From assembly GCF_002878395.1 (NCBI RefSeq), contig NW_025855829.1, positions 387,120-451,119 on the forward strand: 64,000 nucleotides of DNA, read 5' to 3'. The position numbers were made by a program, and so were the translations under genes. The DNA comes from Capsicum annuum (taxonomy: Eukaryota > Streptophyta > Magnoliopsida > Solanales > Solanaceae). The notes below the pieces were generated by a model that saw only the letters and a program-made list of their open reading frames with translations, was not told where the DNA came from and ran no database searches. Shown piece by piece: positions 1 to 9,058 of this stretch; the stretch's first letter is position 1; each line of letters opens with the position of its first letter.

Positions 1-129
1 TCATTCTTATTTCATCATTCGTATTCGCTTGAGACCTACATGAGTTAATAAATATAAGCTTCTAATTATCCCATTTAGCTTATATAATTCATAACATCTC
101 TTATTAATTAAATATACTTCATAGTCTCA

Positions 130-440
130 CTCCTTTATTATTAGTTTTTTCTATCTTTTTTTTCTTTTCTTTTCTTTTTTCTTTCTTTTTTCCTTTAATT
201 TACTATTTTTTTCTTTCTTTTCTCCTTTAATTTAATTTTTTTCCTTTTTCATTTTTTCCACTTATTTTTTACTCATTTTTTACACTTTTTTTCTTTCTTC
301 CTTTTCATCATTTTTTTCTTTTTTCAATTCTATTTCTTTGCATTTTTTTTGTATTTCTGTTTCCCCCTTTTTCATTCTTGGTTCGTCATTTTGTCATTTT
401 TCTTATTTTTTATATTCTTTTCCTCATTTTTTGTTATTGC
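130..440. repeat. Polypyrimidine low-complexity tract
   Basis: The plus strand is almost only T and C, in runs such as cttttctttt, for about 300 bases. The flanks (1-129 and 441-560) are plain AT-rich DNA in which I see nothing else. Together with the purine-rich tract at 870-1345 it forms a strongly strand-biased pair around a SINE. Confidence 0.8.
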
Positions 441-572
441 AATATTTACTTTAAATTTATTTGTATCATACTATATATTTCAAATAAATTTATTATTTGT
501 ATTTGAATAGTTTAGTTGTCAATATGTGTAATTTATCATTTGTATTTATATACAAATAAGTCTATGAATTAA

Positions 573-763
573 AATCAACATGGGTTGTGGTGCAGTGGAT
601 GAAGCTGCTCCACCCTTAATCAGAGGTCGAGGTTATGATCCTGGTTATGGAGAAAACTCTGTTGGGAGCGCTGCCACCTTAATGGGTCCTGTAACGCCCG
701 ATCTAGATTAGTCGAAGCTCCAATGTAGGCACCGGACATCGGATGAAAAACCAAAAAAAAGTA
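573..763 (+). mobile_element. tRNA-derived SINE (Solanaceae SolS/TS-like)
   Basis: A 190-bp insertion is flanked by a perfect 10-bp duplication, tatgaattaa, at 563-572 and 764-773. Near its start lies gtgcagtggatg, which resembles a pol III A box; about 40 bp downstream gaggtcgaggttatgatcc resembles a B box. The 3' end is A-rich (aaaaaccaaaaaaaag). These are the marks of a tRNA-derived SINE moved by LINE machinery. The body resembles SINEs I know from Solanaceae, but the subfamily is not assigned. No coding capacity. Confidence 0.75.
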
Positions 764-869
764 TATGAATTAATTGTATTTTCTTGAGACTAAAATATAT
801 ATGGTTGAGGATCTACATAGCCCTCGAATTATAAATGTTAGGAGAATATAAATCAATATACGCTTATGG

Positions 870-1345
870 TATTTTCGTTATCATAAAAAAAAGAAGGAAA
901 CCAAAAATAGAAAAAAATAAAAAAGTAGAAAGAGAGGTAGAAGTTAGAGATAGAAGAGAGAAAAAGCATAAAGAAAGAATTGAAGAAAAAAATACAAAAA
1001 AAAATCAAAAAGAAAAAATAATGAAAAAGGAGAAAAGGAAAAAGAAAAAAAAATGATGGTGAAAACAAATATACCATTACGATATTTTAGTCATCATCCA
1101 TAATTTGTACTCAACTTAACCATGTTCTTTGAAAATAAAAAAAATATAAAACATAAAATACAACCAAAAAAGAAAAAAAAAAAAGAAAAAAAAAAAAAAG
1201 AAAAAAAGAAAGAGATACAAAGGGTAGAGGGTAGAGATAGAAGAGAAGGAGAAAAAAAGGAATGACAAAAAAATGAAAAAAGAAAACTAGTGGCTATATA
1301 TAGAAAGAGAGACAAAAAAAACAAAAAGGGAAAAACTAAAAAAAG
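870..1345. repeat. Polypurine low-complexity tract, partly duplicated
   Basis: The plus strand is nearly all A and G. Two blocks, about 870-1060 and 1130-1330, both contain a version of gtagagatagaagagaa within A-rich runs, so the tract looks like an old tandem duplication of roughly 260 bp. Lysine-rich or phenylalanine-rich open frames here come from base composition and are not genes. Confidence 0.7.
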
Positions 1346-1374
1346 GAAATGGAAAAAAAGTCAAGTTGATATCA

Positions 1375-1558
1375 TATAGAAGTTTTGAGTTTTTGACTTA
1401 GGAGTTAAAGTGGGTTGAAACCATTTTTACCTAATCCATATTTGACCAAATCTATATTTACCCATATTTATATAGGCGGATTGCAATCCGAACCATTTTT
1501 GCTCTATTCATATTTAACCCTTACAAATCCAATCCAATCCTTCCGTTTGCCACCCCTA
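1375..1558. mobile_element. Possible hAT-like terminal fragment
   Basis: Near-repeats of accatttttacc / ccatatttgaccaaat / ccatttttgctc lead up to tttgccacccctaa at 1545-1558. Subterminal repeats ending in TTGCCACCCCTA are typical of plant hAT transposon ends. The end abuts the gag reading frame of element A, which breaks off here, as expected if the transposon inserted into gag. The matching left terminus is not visible between 1 and 1374, so it may be outside the window or lost. Confidence 0.35.
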
Positions 1559-1559
1559 A

Positions 1560-2493
1560 TTCGAGCATTGCTGACACTATCCTGAGATTTAGAGCCTGGT
1601 GCTCTATCTTTATTACCATTTCTGAACTTAGAGACTGGAGCACTGGCTGAAGATGGAGCTGGAACCAAAGATTTTGGGTGAAACTGGGAACGGTTACCAT
1701 GCTCTAACTTAGGCTGAGTGAAATTAAAGCTATCTATTCTAGCTCTCTTGTTCTCCCTCTCTCTCTCCTTATTGTTAGTCTCTTCTATCCACTGTGCATG
1801 GACCATGATCCTTGATACGTCTATCTCCTTTATTAGCATTGTTGTTCTGCACTCTTTAACAATACTCTCTGACACCCCAGATATGAACTTGCTCATTCTG
1901 GACCTACTGTCTGCTACTACATGGGGTGCATACCTGGCTAACTGAGTAAACTTGAGGGAATACTCTTTCACACTCATGCTGCCTTGCCTGATATTGATGA
2001 ACTCTAACACCTTGGCTTCTCCCAGCTCTAAGGAAAAGAATCTATCTAGAAAAGCAGTAGCAAACTCTTCCCACTCTATGGGCTCTTCATCTGTGCCTCT
2101 GTCTACCTTTTACTACTTAAACCATGTATGAGCTACATCTTGTAGCTGATAGGCGGCTAACTCAACACTCTCGTTGGAAGTTACTCCCATAATATCTGTG
2201 ACTTTCTAAACCTGATAGAGGAACTCCTATGGATCCTCTCCTGACTTAGATCCTGAGAATAAGGGAGGATTTATTCAGGTAAAGTCCAAAATCTTGGCTG
2301 CAGCAGTATTGGCCACTGGGTTAGCCTGAATAGTAGTTGGCCATTCATTCTGCGCTACTATCGAATTGGCTAGAGTGGTGAACACAGATCTAAATTCTGT
2401 ATGGGAGACATGCTCATCCAGGGGATCTGCCAGAACAGGTTGAGGTGCTGACTGATTCCTGGTTCTTCTTTCATTAGTCTTTTTGGGAGGCAT
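1560..2493 (-). pseudogene. Element A gag polyprotein (Ty3/gypsy chromovirus), broken
   Basis: Gag forms the retrotransposon capsid. The chosen start, MPPKKTNERR, lies about 205 bp after the primer site. One frame runs from 2493 to about 1560, roughly 310 codons: an N-terminal spacer, the capsid fold (FATAFLDRFF, then INIRQGSMSVKEYSLKFTQL and YAPHVV) and a basic Ser/Pro-rich linker. Five in-frame stops lie between about 2060 and 2280; several fall where relatives have Gln, Arg or Trp, so C-to-T or G-to-A changes explain most of them. The frame is cut before the zinc knuckle by the hAT-like end at 1558. Protease and pol are absent from the window. Confidence 0.85.
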
Positions 2494-2697
2494 ATTCTAT
2501 AAACGAAAGAAAGAATGAATTAGACTAAGAGTTTAACTTGAGCTCATGCTCACTCGCATGACATGAATACTGAAAGAAGGGAAACTTTTACTAAACAACT
2601 CATAGCCTCCTATCCATAAGTATGGCGCGCTACACACCCATGCACAAGACTCTACTTGATGCGGCTTTCAGACTCCCTAGGACTCTGTTGAACCTTA

Positions 2698-2710
2698 GGC
2701 TCTGATACCA
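2698..2710 (-). other. Element A primer binding site (tRNA-iMet)
   Basis: On the minus strand this reads tggtatcagagcc, the complement of the 3' end of plant initiator methionine tRNA. It starts 4 bp after the LTR end at 2715 and fixes the direction of the element as minus. The leader 2494-2697 to the gag start holds no other feature I can see. Confidence 0.9.
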
Positions 2711-2714
2711 AGTT

Positions 2715-5198
2715 TGTAATGCCCCGAGTCTGTACCCCAGATGCTATATGGTGTTTACGACCCCGAAGGACCACAAGCTAACCCATGACTGATATATGAG
2801 ATGAACACTTAATAATAATATTGAAAAATACAAAAAATAGGCTGAAATGCCATAAGGTTCAAACTATGAATACTAATAAAAAAATATCAACTATAATAAT
2901 AATCTGCAAAACTGAATACTGTTTGATAGTTTAGCTTGAAAAGCCTCTAACTAAACTGTCTGAATATGGAGTTGATGCGATAAGCCCCCAACTAACTTCC
3001 ACTACTGAAATACTGAAGCTACTGAAATAAAAGCATATCCTTAATAGATGAGGACTCACTACTAAATCTAATACTGCTGGTTGAATCTGAATCTGTCTAT
3101 GCACGATCGAGAACCTGAGCATCCAAACCTATGATATGAGACATCATAGCTCAAAGAAAGAGTATGTGTCAGTACGTGGAATATACTGATATGCAAGATG
3201 AGGTAAGGTTTAATACAAGGATTCATATACATGAACAATAACTCACTGAATAATATAGAGTAACTGAACATGAGAGTACATGAAAAATTAAAACTGATGT
3301 AAATACTTAGTATGCAATACTGTGCATATACGTGTATACTGTAACTGAGCTTTTACTGAAGCTGAGTTCTGTGTTATGATAATTGAGTAACTTATATCTA
3401 AGATTACTGATAACTAAGTTACTAAAACTGATTGACTGTATCTGACATTCCTGATTCTGTAGAACTAAACTGAGTTCTATACGAAGACTAAAACTAAAAC
3501 TGTGGGAAGTAATCATCTAGCCAACTTTCCCTTTTTCTAAATAGATTTTAGGTCCAACCTGTAACCCCAGCTGTAAGGGTATCAGTACCGTGCCACGAGT
3601 AAAGACAAGCTAAAGAGTTACCCTTATCTGACAGGTACTCTAATAAGAATGATGGTACTCTCAACTGACAGGTTAAAACACCTTATCAACCCTCAACTGG
3701 CAGGTTGATGTCTCAACCTACGCTGGCTACGTAGTTCTAGAATACAAGGATTGCTTCTAAGGATCACACGCTCTCCTAGTAGGTGAGCCTCCATCCTTGG
3801 ATTTACTCGGTGCTGAATTTTATTCCCAACTGAATAGACACAAAACTGATTATACTGAGCTGAACTAGACTGATACTGAGTTTCACTGAGTTTTGTAACT
3901 GACTGATTTTACTGGGTTCTATAACTGACTGAGTTTACTAATTGTGACACTATAAGACTATTCTGTAACTACTGTAGCTCTATGTAAACAGCTGGATTTT
4001 TGGGTATTAGATACCCCCAGGACTCGATAGCGTGAAAGTAAATCAAGCATGATCTTAAAAAGCATAACAATATCCACTTGTTCATAATTCATTCATAGAG
4101 ACATTTTATCAAACACTTGTAGGGAATAAACTTGTACATGATTGGGAACACATAATGACATGTCATGATTCCACTATCTACTTCACATAGGCATTTTAGA
4201 AAATACTGGGGAGCATGGATTATTTCACATGATAATGGCCAACACATGAACATCATGAATTCAATACTCAATGTCAAATTCAAGGGTTTAGCATACAATT
4301 CATATAATTCTCACATAAAATATTTTAATTTCGTGAGACTTATACTAAATCATGGATTGAAACCCAATTAATATCACGAACATGAATAGGATCAATTTCA
4401 AGCAGGGAATTCATAATTCTGAGATCTTGTAAGTTTAAAAAGGGATTATTGGACTCTATGGGTGAAAAGAACCCATAGATGAATACCTAATATACCTGGA
4501 TTGATAAGTTATTGGACTTCTTGGTGAGTTTCTTGAGATTTGCTCTTGATTGCTTGAAGATTAGGGTTTGTTAATTTGAGAAAGAGTTTGTTGATTTTGG
4601 AGAAAAGTTAATAAATAATGGGTTTAAAATGTTTTTAGGGATTAAATCCCATATCTGGGCGTATTAAAAGCATGGGAAAAAACTAGTTTAACTCTGGACG
4701 AAACTTTTAATTTTCGTCAAAATTTTCTGACCTGGGCCCTTGGCGCGATGCAGCACTATAGCACCGTAGTGCTAGAAATTGACAATTAGGAACTGAGGGC
4801 TTGGTGCAATGTGATACAATATGGTACCCCACTGATTTCGAATTTAGACTCAGCACGACGAGGTAGAATCGCGGAGCTTCACTGGAAATGGACAATTCTG
4901 AAAATATTACTTGGTGCGACACACTATGATTGCGATGGAACACTGGAAAGTGGTAATTGCCATTTGCCATGCCTCCGTGATGTGTTGATGTCCTAGGTGG
5001 TACACTGTCTTACAAAAATGGCTCTAACTATTCACTCGATTATCGAATTTGGACAAATTTTATATCTTTTGAAAGCTGACTGAATTTCCTATGCAATCGT
5101 AAGCTCTAAACTTGAAAATACTGAGTTTTTTAAAAATTTATATGGGATAACTCATGTACTGAGAGTTAAATTAAGCTAGAGAAATATGGGGTATTACA
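2715..5198 (-). mobile_element. Element A 5' LTR (Tekay-like)
   Basis: The LTR of 2484 bp is bounded by tgtaatgcccc at 2715 and ggggtattaca ending at 5198, so it begins and ends TG...CA with a short inverted terminal repeat (tgtaat/attaca). It adjoins the primer site at 2698-2710. The ends match those of element D (29241-38682), so A and D are related, although the D LTRs are about 1.2 kb longer. A repeat block at 4740-4990 marks U3. No canonical TATA box is clear; ttatttattaac (minus strand, about 4608-4622) is a weak candidate. No ORF of interest. The partner LTR is not in the window. Confidence 0.85.
4740..4990 (-). repeat. U3 dyad-repeat block of element A LTR
   Basis: About four degenerate units, some 50-60 bp apart, carry versions of cactggaaatggacaatt (near 4771, 4828, 4879 and 4942). 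Between them are GC-rich words such as gcgatg and gcaccgtagtgc. A hairpin with 7-bp arms and an 8-nt loop lies at 4752-4773 (agcacta ... tagtgct). The block sits near the start of U3 on the minus strand. Confidence 0.6.
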
Positions 5199-6317
5199 GC
5201 CCGTCCACACCTCCTCCATACTCCTTTTTTTCAAAATCTTTAGAATTATCCTATTCATGACCACCCATGCAATCATATTTCATTGATGTATCATCCATTG
5301 CCGGGGGTGAGAGAGGGGGTGAGGTTGACGTGGAAGCTTCTTCCCGGTACCTTCCAACAACTTTAACCTGCAATATAGGTCTGAAGTTATTACAATCAAA
5401 GAAAAGCATGTATAATTCCACGTGTCTATCATTCCTTATGAATCCTGGATAAATTTTTTCACTCCTATTTATTAAGTAACTAATTACCACATTGCTTTGA
5501 TCACAACTTAATTCACCGCTCTCCATTACGCTTTTAACCATATCAGCGTATAAACCATTGCAAAGAAGAGCAACAGACACTGCCTTCTTAGATTCGGTTT
5601 TCCAAACCCAACATTTAGGAGTCTCCACCCATTCACTAGAAAATATGCCACCAATAACCACGTAATCTATAATAGACATGATATACCTCAATGATAGTAT
5701 TTAATAGACTTAAAAATAGTTTATGAGCCTAGACTTAATAGACTGTAGTCATCTTTTTCTTAGCTTTTGTCCGTACAGTACACGATCGATCCTTTTCCGA
5801 TGACCACCATAATAATCCAATGAATTACAGCTTACAAATAACCTAGGAAGTGTTCGAATGTTGCTACTGAGCTAATAATTGATTTCAAAATATGGGACTA
5901 ATTTTCAAGCTTTTTGTATGAAGATGGATGAAAAATTAGGGTTAAAAATTTGAGAAAATGACTTAAAACAATGGAGATAATGTCACTTTTTGATAGATGC
6001 TGGAAAATTCAACAAAAAATGGCTGGAAAATCAAGGAAATGGTAGAAAAATTGGGTGGTTAATAGTGAATTGGTTGAGAAACTTGATATTTTTTTAAATT
6101 AATTATCCAATATTTATATTTTTTGACATGGACTAAAGTGTAGTTTTAAAAAAATTAGGGCTGAAGTGGAAAAGGGGATAAAGTTTATATTTTTTAAGTT
6201 GAGTGCTAGGGTTGCCTTTTTTTGTAGTCCCATTAGGGTGTCTATGTTCTCAATTAAAAAAAACTAGTGTCTAAATGCCAAATAGAGTCCTAGAAGTGGA
6301 CTTTTAGCAAACTCTCC
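5199..6317 (-). mobile_element. Mutator-like element (MULE) 5' fragment
   Basis: The fragment lies between the LTR of element A and a copia gag remnant. On the minus strand it begins near 6317 with gagagtttgctaaaagtcc, a G-rich start as in MULE terminal repeats. It continues through about 600 bp without an ORF (5700-6310, AT-rich leader) into an N-terminal MULE protein domain (5251-5691). The rest of the transposase is missing at the A boundary, so A may have inserted into it. The copia gag frame continues directly after 6317, so the MULE probably inserted into that older element. The opposite terminal repeat is not seen. Confidence 0.5.
5251..5691 (-). pseudogene. MULE transposase-associated N-terminal domain
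   Basis: An open frame of 146 codons contains GGIFSSEWVETPKCWVWK near residues 14-31 and IRNDRHVELYMLF near 84-96. This N-terminal region precedes the zinc finger and DDE domain of plant MURA-type transposases. The frame ends in an acidic/Ser-Pro tail (STSTSPPLSPPAMDDTS) and a stop at 5251. Neither the catalytic DDE core nor the SWIM zinc finger is present, so it cannot act alone. The first Met may lie at 5691 or three codons later. It is named by motif recognition only. Confidence 0.6.
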
Positions 6318-6688
6318 TATGTTATCTTGTTTGCTTAACTATGTGTCTAAGAATTTATTAGGAGGAATCACGTATGCATCTAATGAATAGATAGTTTGGC
6401 AAGATTTAGGTGAAAGATTTACCAAAATAGATGGTTCCAAAATCTTTAACCTGCATAAGAAAGTAGCAATATATACTCAGGGAACCAATTCTGTGTCTAT
6501 GTATTTCTCAAGACTTAAGGATCTATGGGAGGAGTTTGAGGCTCTGGTTTTTTTACTTGATTATAGTTGTGATAAGTTAAAAGGACAATGTCATTAATTT
6601 GCAAAGATGGAACTCTTTCAGTTTCTGATGGGAATTAATGAGTCCTGTAATCAAGCTAGAGAACAGAAGCTTCTTATGTCCCCTTTAC
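6318..6688 (+). pseudogene. Ty1/copia gag fragment, cut by element H
   Basis: One plus-strand frame reads LLNYVSKNLLGGITYASNE, stop, IVWQDLGERFTKIDGSKIFNL, then TQGTNSVSMYFSRLKDLWEE and LFQFLMGINESCNQAREQ. This is the conserved gag (UBN2-type) region of plant Ty1/copia elements. Two in-frame stops and a divergent stretch before CDKLKGQCH show it is dead. It is truncated on the left at the MULE boundary and on the right at 6688, where the LTR of H begins; ttac(t) at the cut fits an LTR insertion site. No copia LTR or pol is visible. It is the oldest layer of the nested stack. Confidence 0.8.
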
Positions 6689-6750
6689 TGTAAAACCTTT
6701 GATTTTTGGTCCTTGAAAATTTCTAAATTTTTTTCCTCAGTGTTTTGACT

Positions 6751-7085
6751 ATGACTCACCCTATGAGTTATAGGAAGTCGTGATGAGTCATTGGACCTAA
6801 ATCGTAGCCTAACCAGTGTATGTGGATAAGTCTTATGCTCTAAGGACGAGTGGCTCTGAGGACTCATTATGGGTCGTTGTGTGCAAAATCGTAGGATGTC
6901 CAATGTATACCTAAATGGTTTCTGTATTGACTACGACTGGACCCTATGAATTGTAGGGTCCCATTATGAGCCATAGTATATGAGTCATAAGGTCAACATT
7001 GTATGTTCCTGGTGACACCGTATTGACAACGACATATTGAGATGAGTCGTAATGTGTCATAATAAGTCATTATGAGACCCGCAAC
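6751..7085 (+). repeat. U3 dyad-repeat block of element H 5' LTR
   Basis: Degenerate repeats of a word around gagtcgtaa/tacgagtca recur in both orientations (gtcgtgatgagtcattgg, gagatgagtcgtaatg, aagtcattatgag). A perfect hairpin with 8-bp arms and a 7-nt loop lies at 6939-6961 (ggacccta ... tagggtcc). The 3' LTR carries the matching block at about 26925-27270. The block ends about 77 bp before the TATA-like box. Confidence 0.65.
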
Positions 7086-7161
7086 TATTGGCAGTTTATT
7101 TTCTAAATTTTTAATTAGGGTATTCTAAAAATTTCCCTCTTATCCCAATAATAACCCATGA

Positions 7162-7171
7162 CCTATAAACA
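7162..7171 (+). promoter_or_regulatory. TATA-like box of element H 5' LTR
   Basis: The sequence cctataaaca lies about 77 bp downstream of the repeat block and about 90 bp before the conserved cttagggtt segment, a fitting place for the U3/R boundary. In the 3' LTR the same site reads cctctaaaca (about 27346), so the box is damaged in that copy. Confidence 0.5.
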
Positions 7172-7904
7172 TACTTGGGGCCCTATTTTCATTGATAACA
7201 CACTCTAAATACTCTTTCTTTTCTCTCAAGTCTCTCAAGTATCCATACTTAGGGTTTTCAAGAAGAGGGTCAAAGAGAGCTTCAAGGGTTGAACTTTTTC
7301 CATAATCTTTAGTATTTCAGGCATGTTACTCTTCCTCAATTGTTAGTTTGTTAAAAGCATGTGTTTTAAAGTTCTATTCATATGGTTTTGATGTTGGGTT
7401 TTGAATAATCGTTATTTATGTACTGTTTTATATTTGTATATGCATTGGTTATGTTAAATGGTGGTTTTGAAACCAATTTGTTGCATCGGCATGGTGAATA
7501 AACTAGGGGATTACGAATTCCCTAAATTTTGCAAATATTGACAGTTAATTGGTAATGACCTCAACCCCTATTGTGAAATTTGTTTTGAATATGAAAAGTA
7601 TGCATATTGAACTACTCTTGAACCATTGCATAATGTGAAAAGTTAATGAGCCATAATAATTTTTAAATGAACCTTATGGGGTTTTGTAATTCCCCAAGCT
7701 AATGTATGATTAAACCAAGAAGTTTATGAATTTCCCCAAGTGATGATAATTATTTTGGCATGTTGATGTTACCTTGCAAGTGTAGTTGGTATGGTGATAC
7801 AAACAATGTATGCCTAAATGTGTACCATGATTCAATGAATGGAAATGTATGTTAAATGTTTTAATTGGGATTTAATGAGGGTTGTGTAGCTGACTCATGA
7901 AAGT

Positions 7905-8080
7905 GGAGGTCTCGAGGGACCAAGCTCTAAAACCACGATTGCCGTCACGAGGATCTACTGATCGGGTGGTTCAAGTCCCCCTTATTATTATCACATGATT
8001 AGGAGGTTTGAGTCCCCCATATTACTCTACATGATTGGGAACTTCAGTCACCTTGGTATACTAGGAGGTTCGATTCCTCC
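7905..8080 (+). repeat. Mid-LTR hairpin repeats resembling a tRNA T-arm
   Basis: Related short hairpins recur: ggtggttcaagtccccc (7965), ggaggtttgagtccccc (8002), gggaacttcagtcacc (8037) and ggaggttcgattcctcc (8064-8080). The last has a 5-bp stem and a 7-nt loop. An upstream ggtctcgagggacc (near 7909) has a similar form. The core ggttcgantcc matches the pol III B box, but no tRNA body surrounds it. The 3' LTR keeps the series near 28169, 28203, 28240 and 28266. Confidence 0.6.
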
Positions 8081-8879
8081 ATGGTACATACGTATATCCT
8101 ATGGTTCTTGCGACTACACGCATTGGGACCCCTTTAGACGGGGGAGAGTTAGGCCTATATAGCCCTTGGGTTCCTCTTTATGTTATGATGGTTGAGCTAT
8201 ATAATCTAGGCTAAAGTTTTAAAGTACCTATTAAGCCTTGTTCCCTTTCCCAGCATGTGATATATATATATATATACACATCTAGGTATGTGCATTAGAT
8301 TTTAACTAATTTTGAAGTATTAATCATTACTTTATTTTACTCCCTTACCCCTGAGTTACATGCTAGTGCTCAACCTACTAACCACCTACGGATGTTGTAT
8401 CCCCATGCGGTGTAGGAACTATATATAGTTTTACTATTTTTACATAGTGTTAGGTGGATCAACTCAGTTCATCGATTCATTGTGGTGAAGTATTGAGCTT
8501 TAATTCTATGATGACTTGGTCATTTCATCAGTTTCTAGTCTTAGATTAGAATTGAGCGTTTACTTTATCATTAACATTGTCATTATCATTGTTAGGGTCG
8601 GTGACATGTCCCAACACTTTGTTGATTTTAATTTGTTTAGAAGGTTTTGTGGATTATTGTGGACTTGGGAGATGTTGGTTGGTTGTTTTAGATAATTATT
8701 GGTTATAGATACATCTTAAATTCTTTGATCTTACCCTATGCTATCTTGTTATAGGTTAGAAATTCATCCGATATTAGGGTGTTGTGTTCTATATGGTTTG
8801 GTGTAGGGGGTGATCTCCCATCCTCGTTGGACTTGAGATACCTATCATGGCCTGGCCCTGGTTTGGGGGCTGACAAATT

Positions 8880-8892
8880 TGGTATCAGATCC
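8880..8892 (+). other. Element H primer binding site (tRNA-iMet)
   Basis: The site tggtatcagatcc matches the initiator-Met primer complement with one change (gatcc for gagcc), four bases after the LTR end. It fixes the plus orientation. The leader 8893-9058 up to the gag ATG holds no other visible feature. Confidence 0.85.
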
Positions 8893-9058
8893 TTGGTTTG
8901 GTGTCATTGGGTGTCCATAAAGTCGTGTCAAGTAGAGTCTCTTTTATGGGTGTGTAGTGCGCCACACTTATAAGGGAGAGTTTACAAGATATTTAGGAAT
9001 GTTTCCCTTTTTTGTTGTTCTATTTTGAGCTATAGAGTCTATGTTTACTTTTTAGATC

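Larger units (their letters stand above)
6689..8875 (+). mobile_element. Element H 5' LTR
   Basis: The LTR of 2187 bp starts tgtaaaacc and ends ggggctgaca, five bases before the primer site. It aligns along its length with 26862-28403, whose start (tataacactctagg) has lost the TG. It contains a U3 repeat block (6751-7085), a TATA-like box (7162-7171), mid-LTR hairpin repeats (7905-8080) and a TA microsatellite (8261-8276). It has no coding sequence; short open frames around 8779-8973 are not conserved in the 3' copy. Confidence 0.85.

Noticed and set aside
835..1324. Lysine-rich and phenylalanine-rich open frames on both strands
   Set aside because: They arise from the polypurine tract; no start context, domain or complexity supports a gene.
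8064..8080. A tRNA gene suggested by the T-arm-like hairpin
   Set aside because: No acceptor stem, D-arm or anticodon arm lies at the right distance, and the hairpin repeats several times in an LTR.
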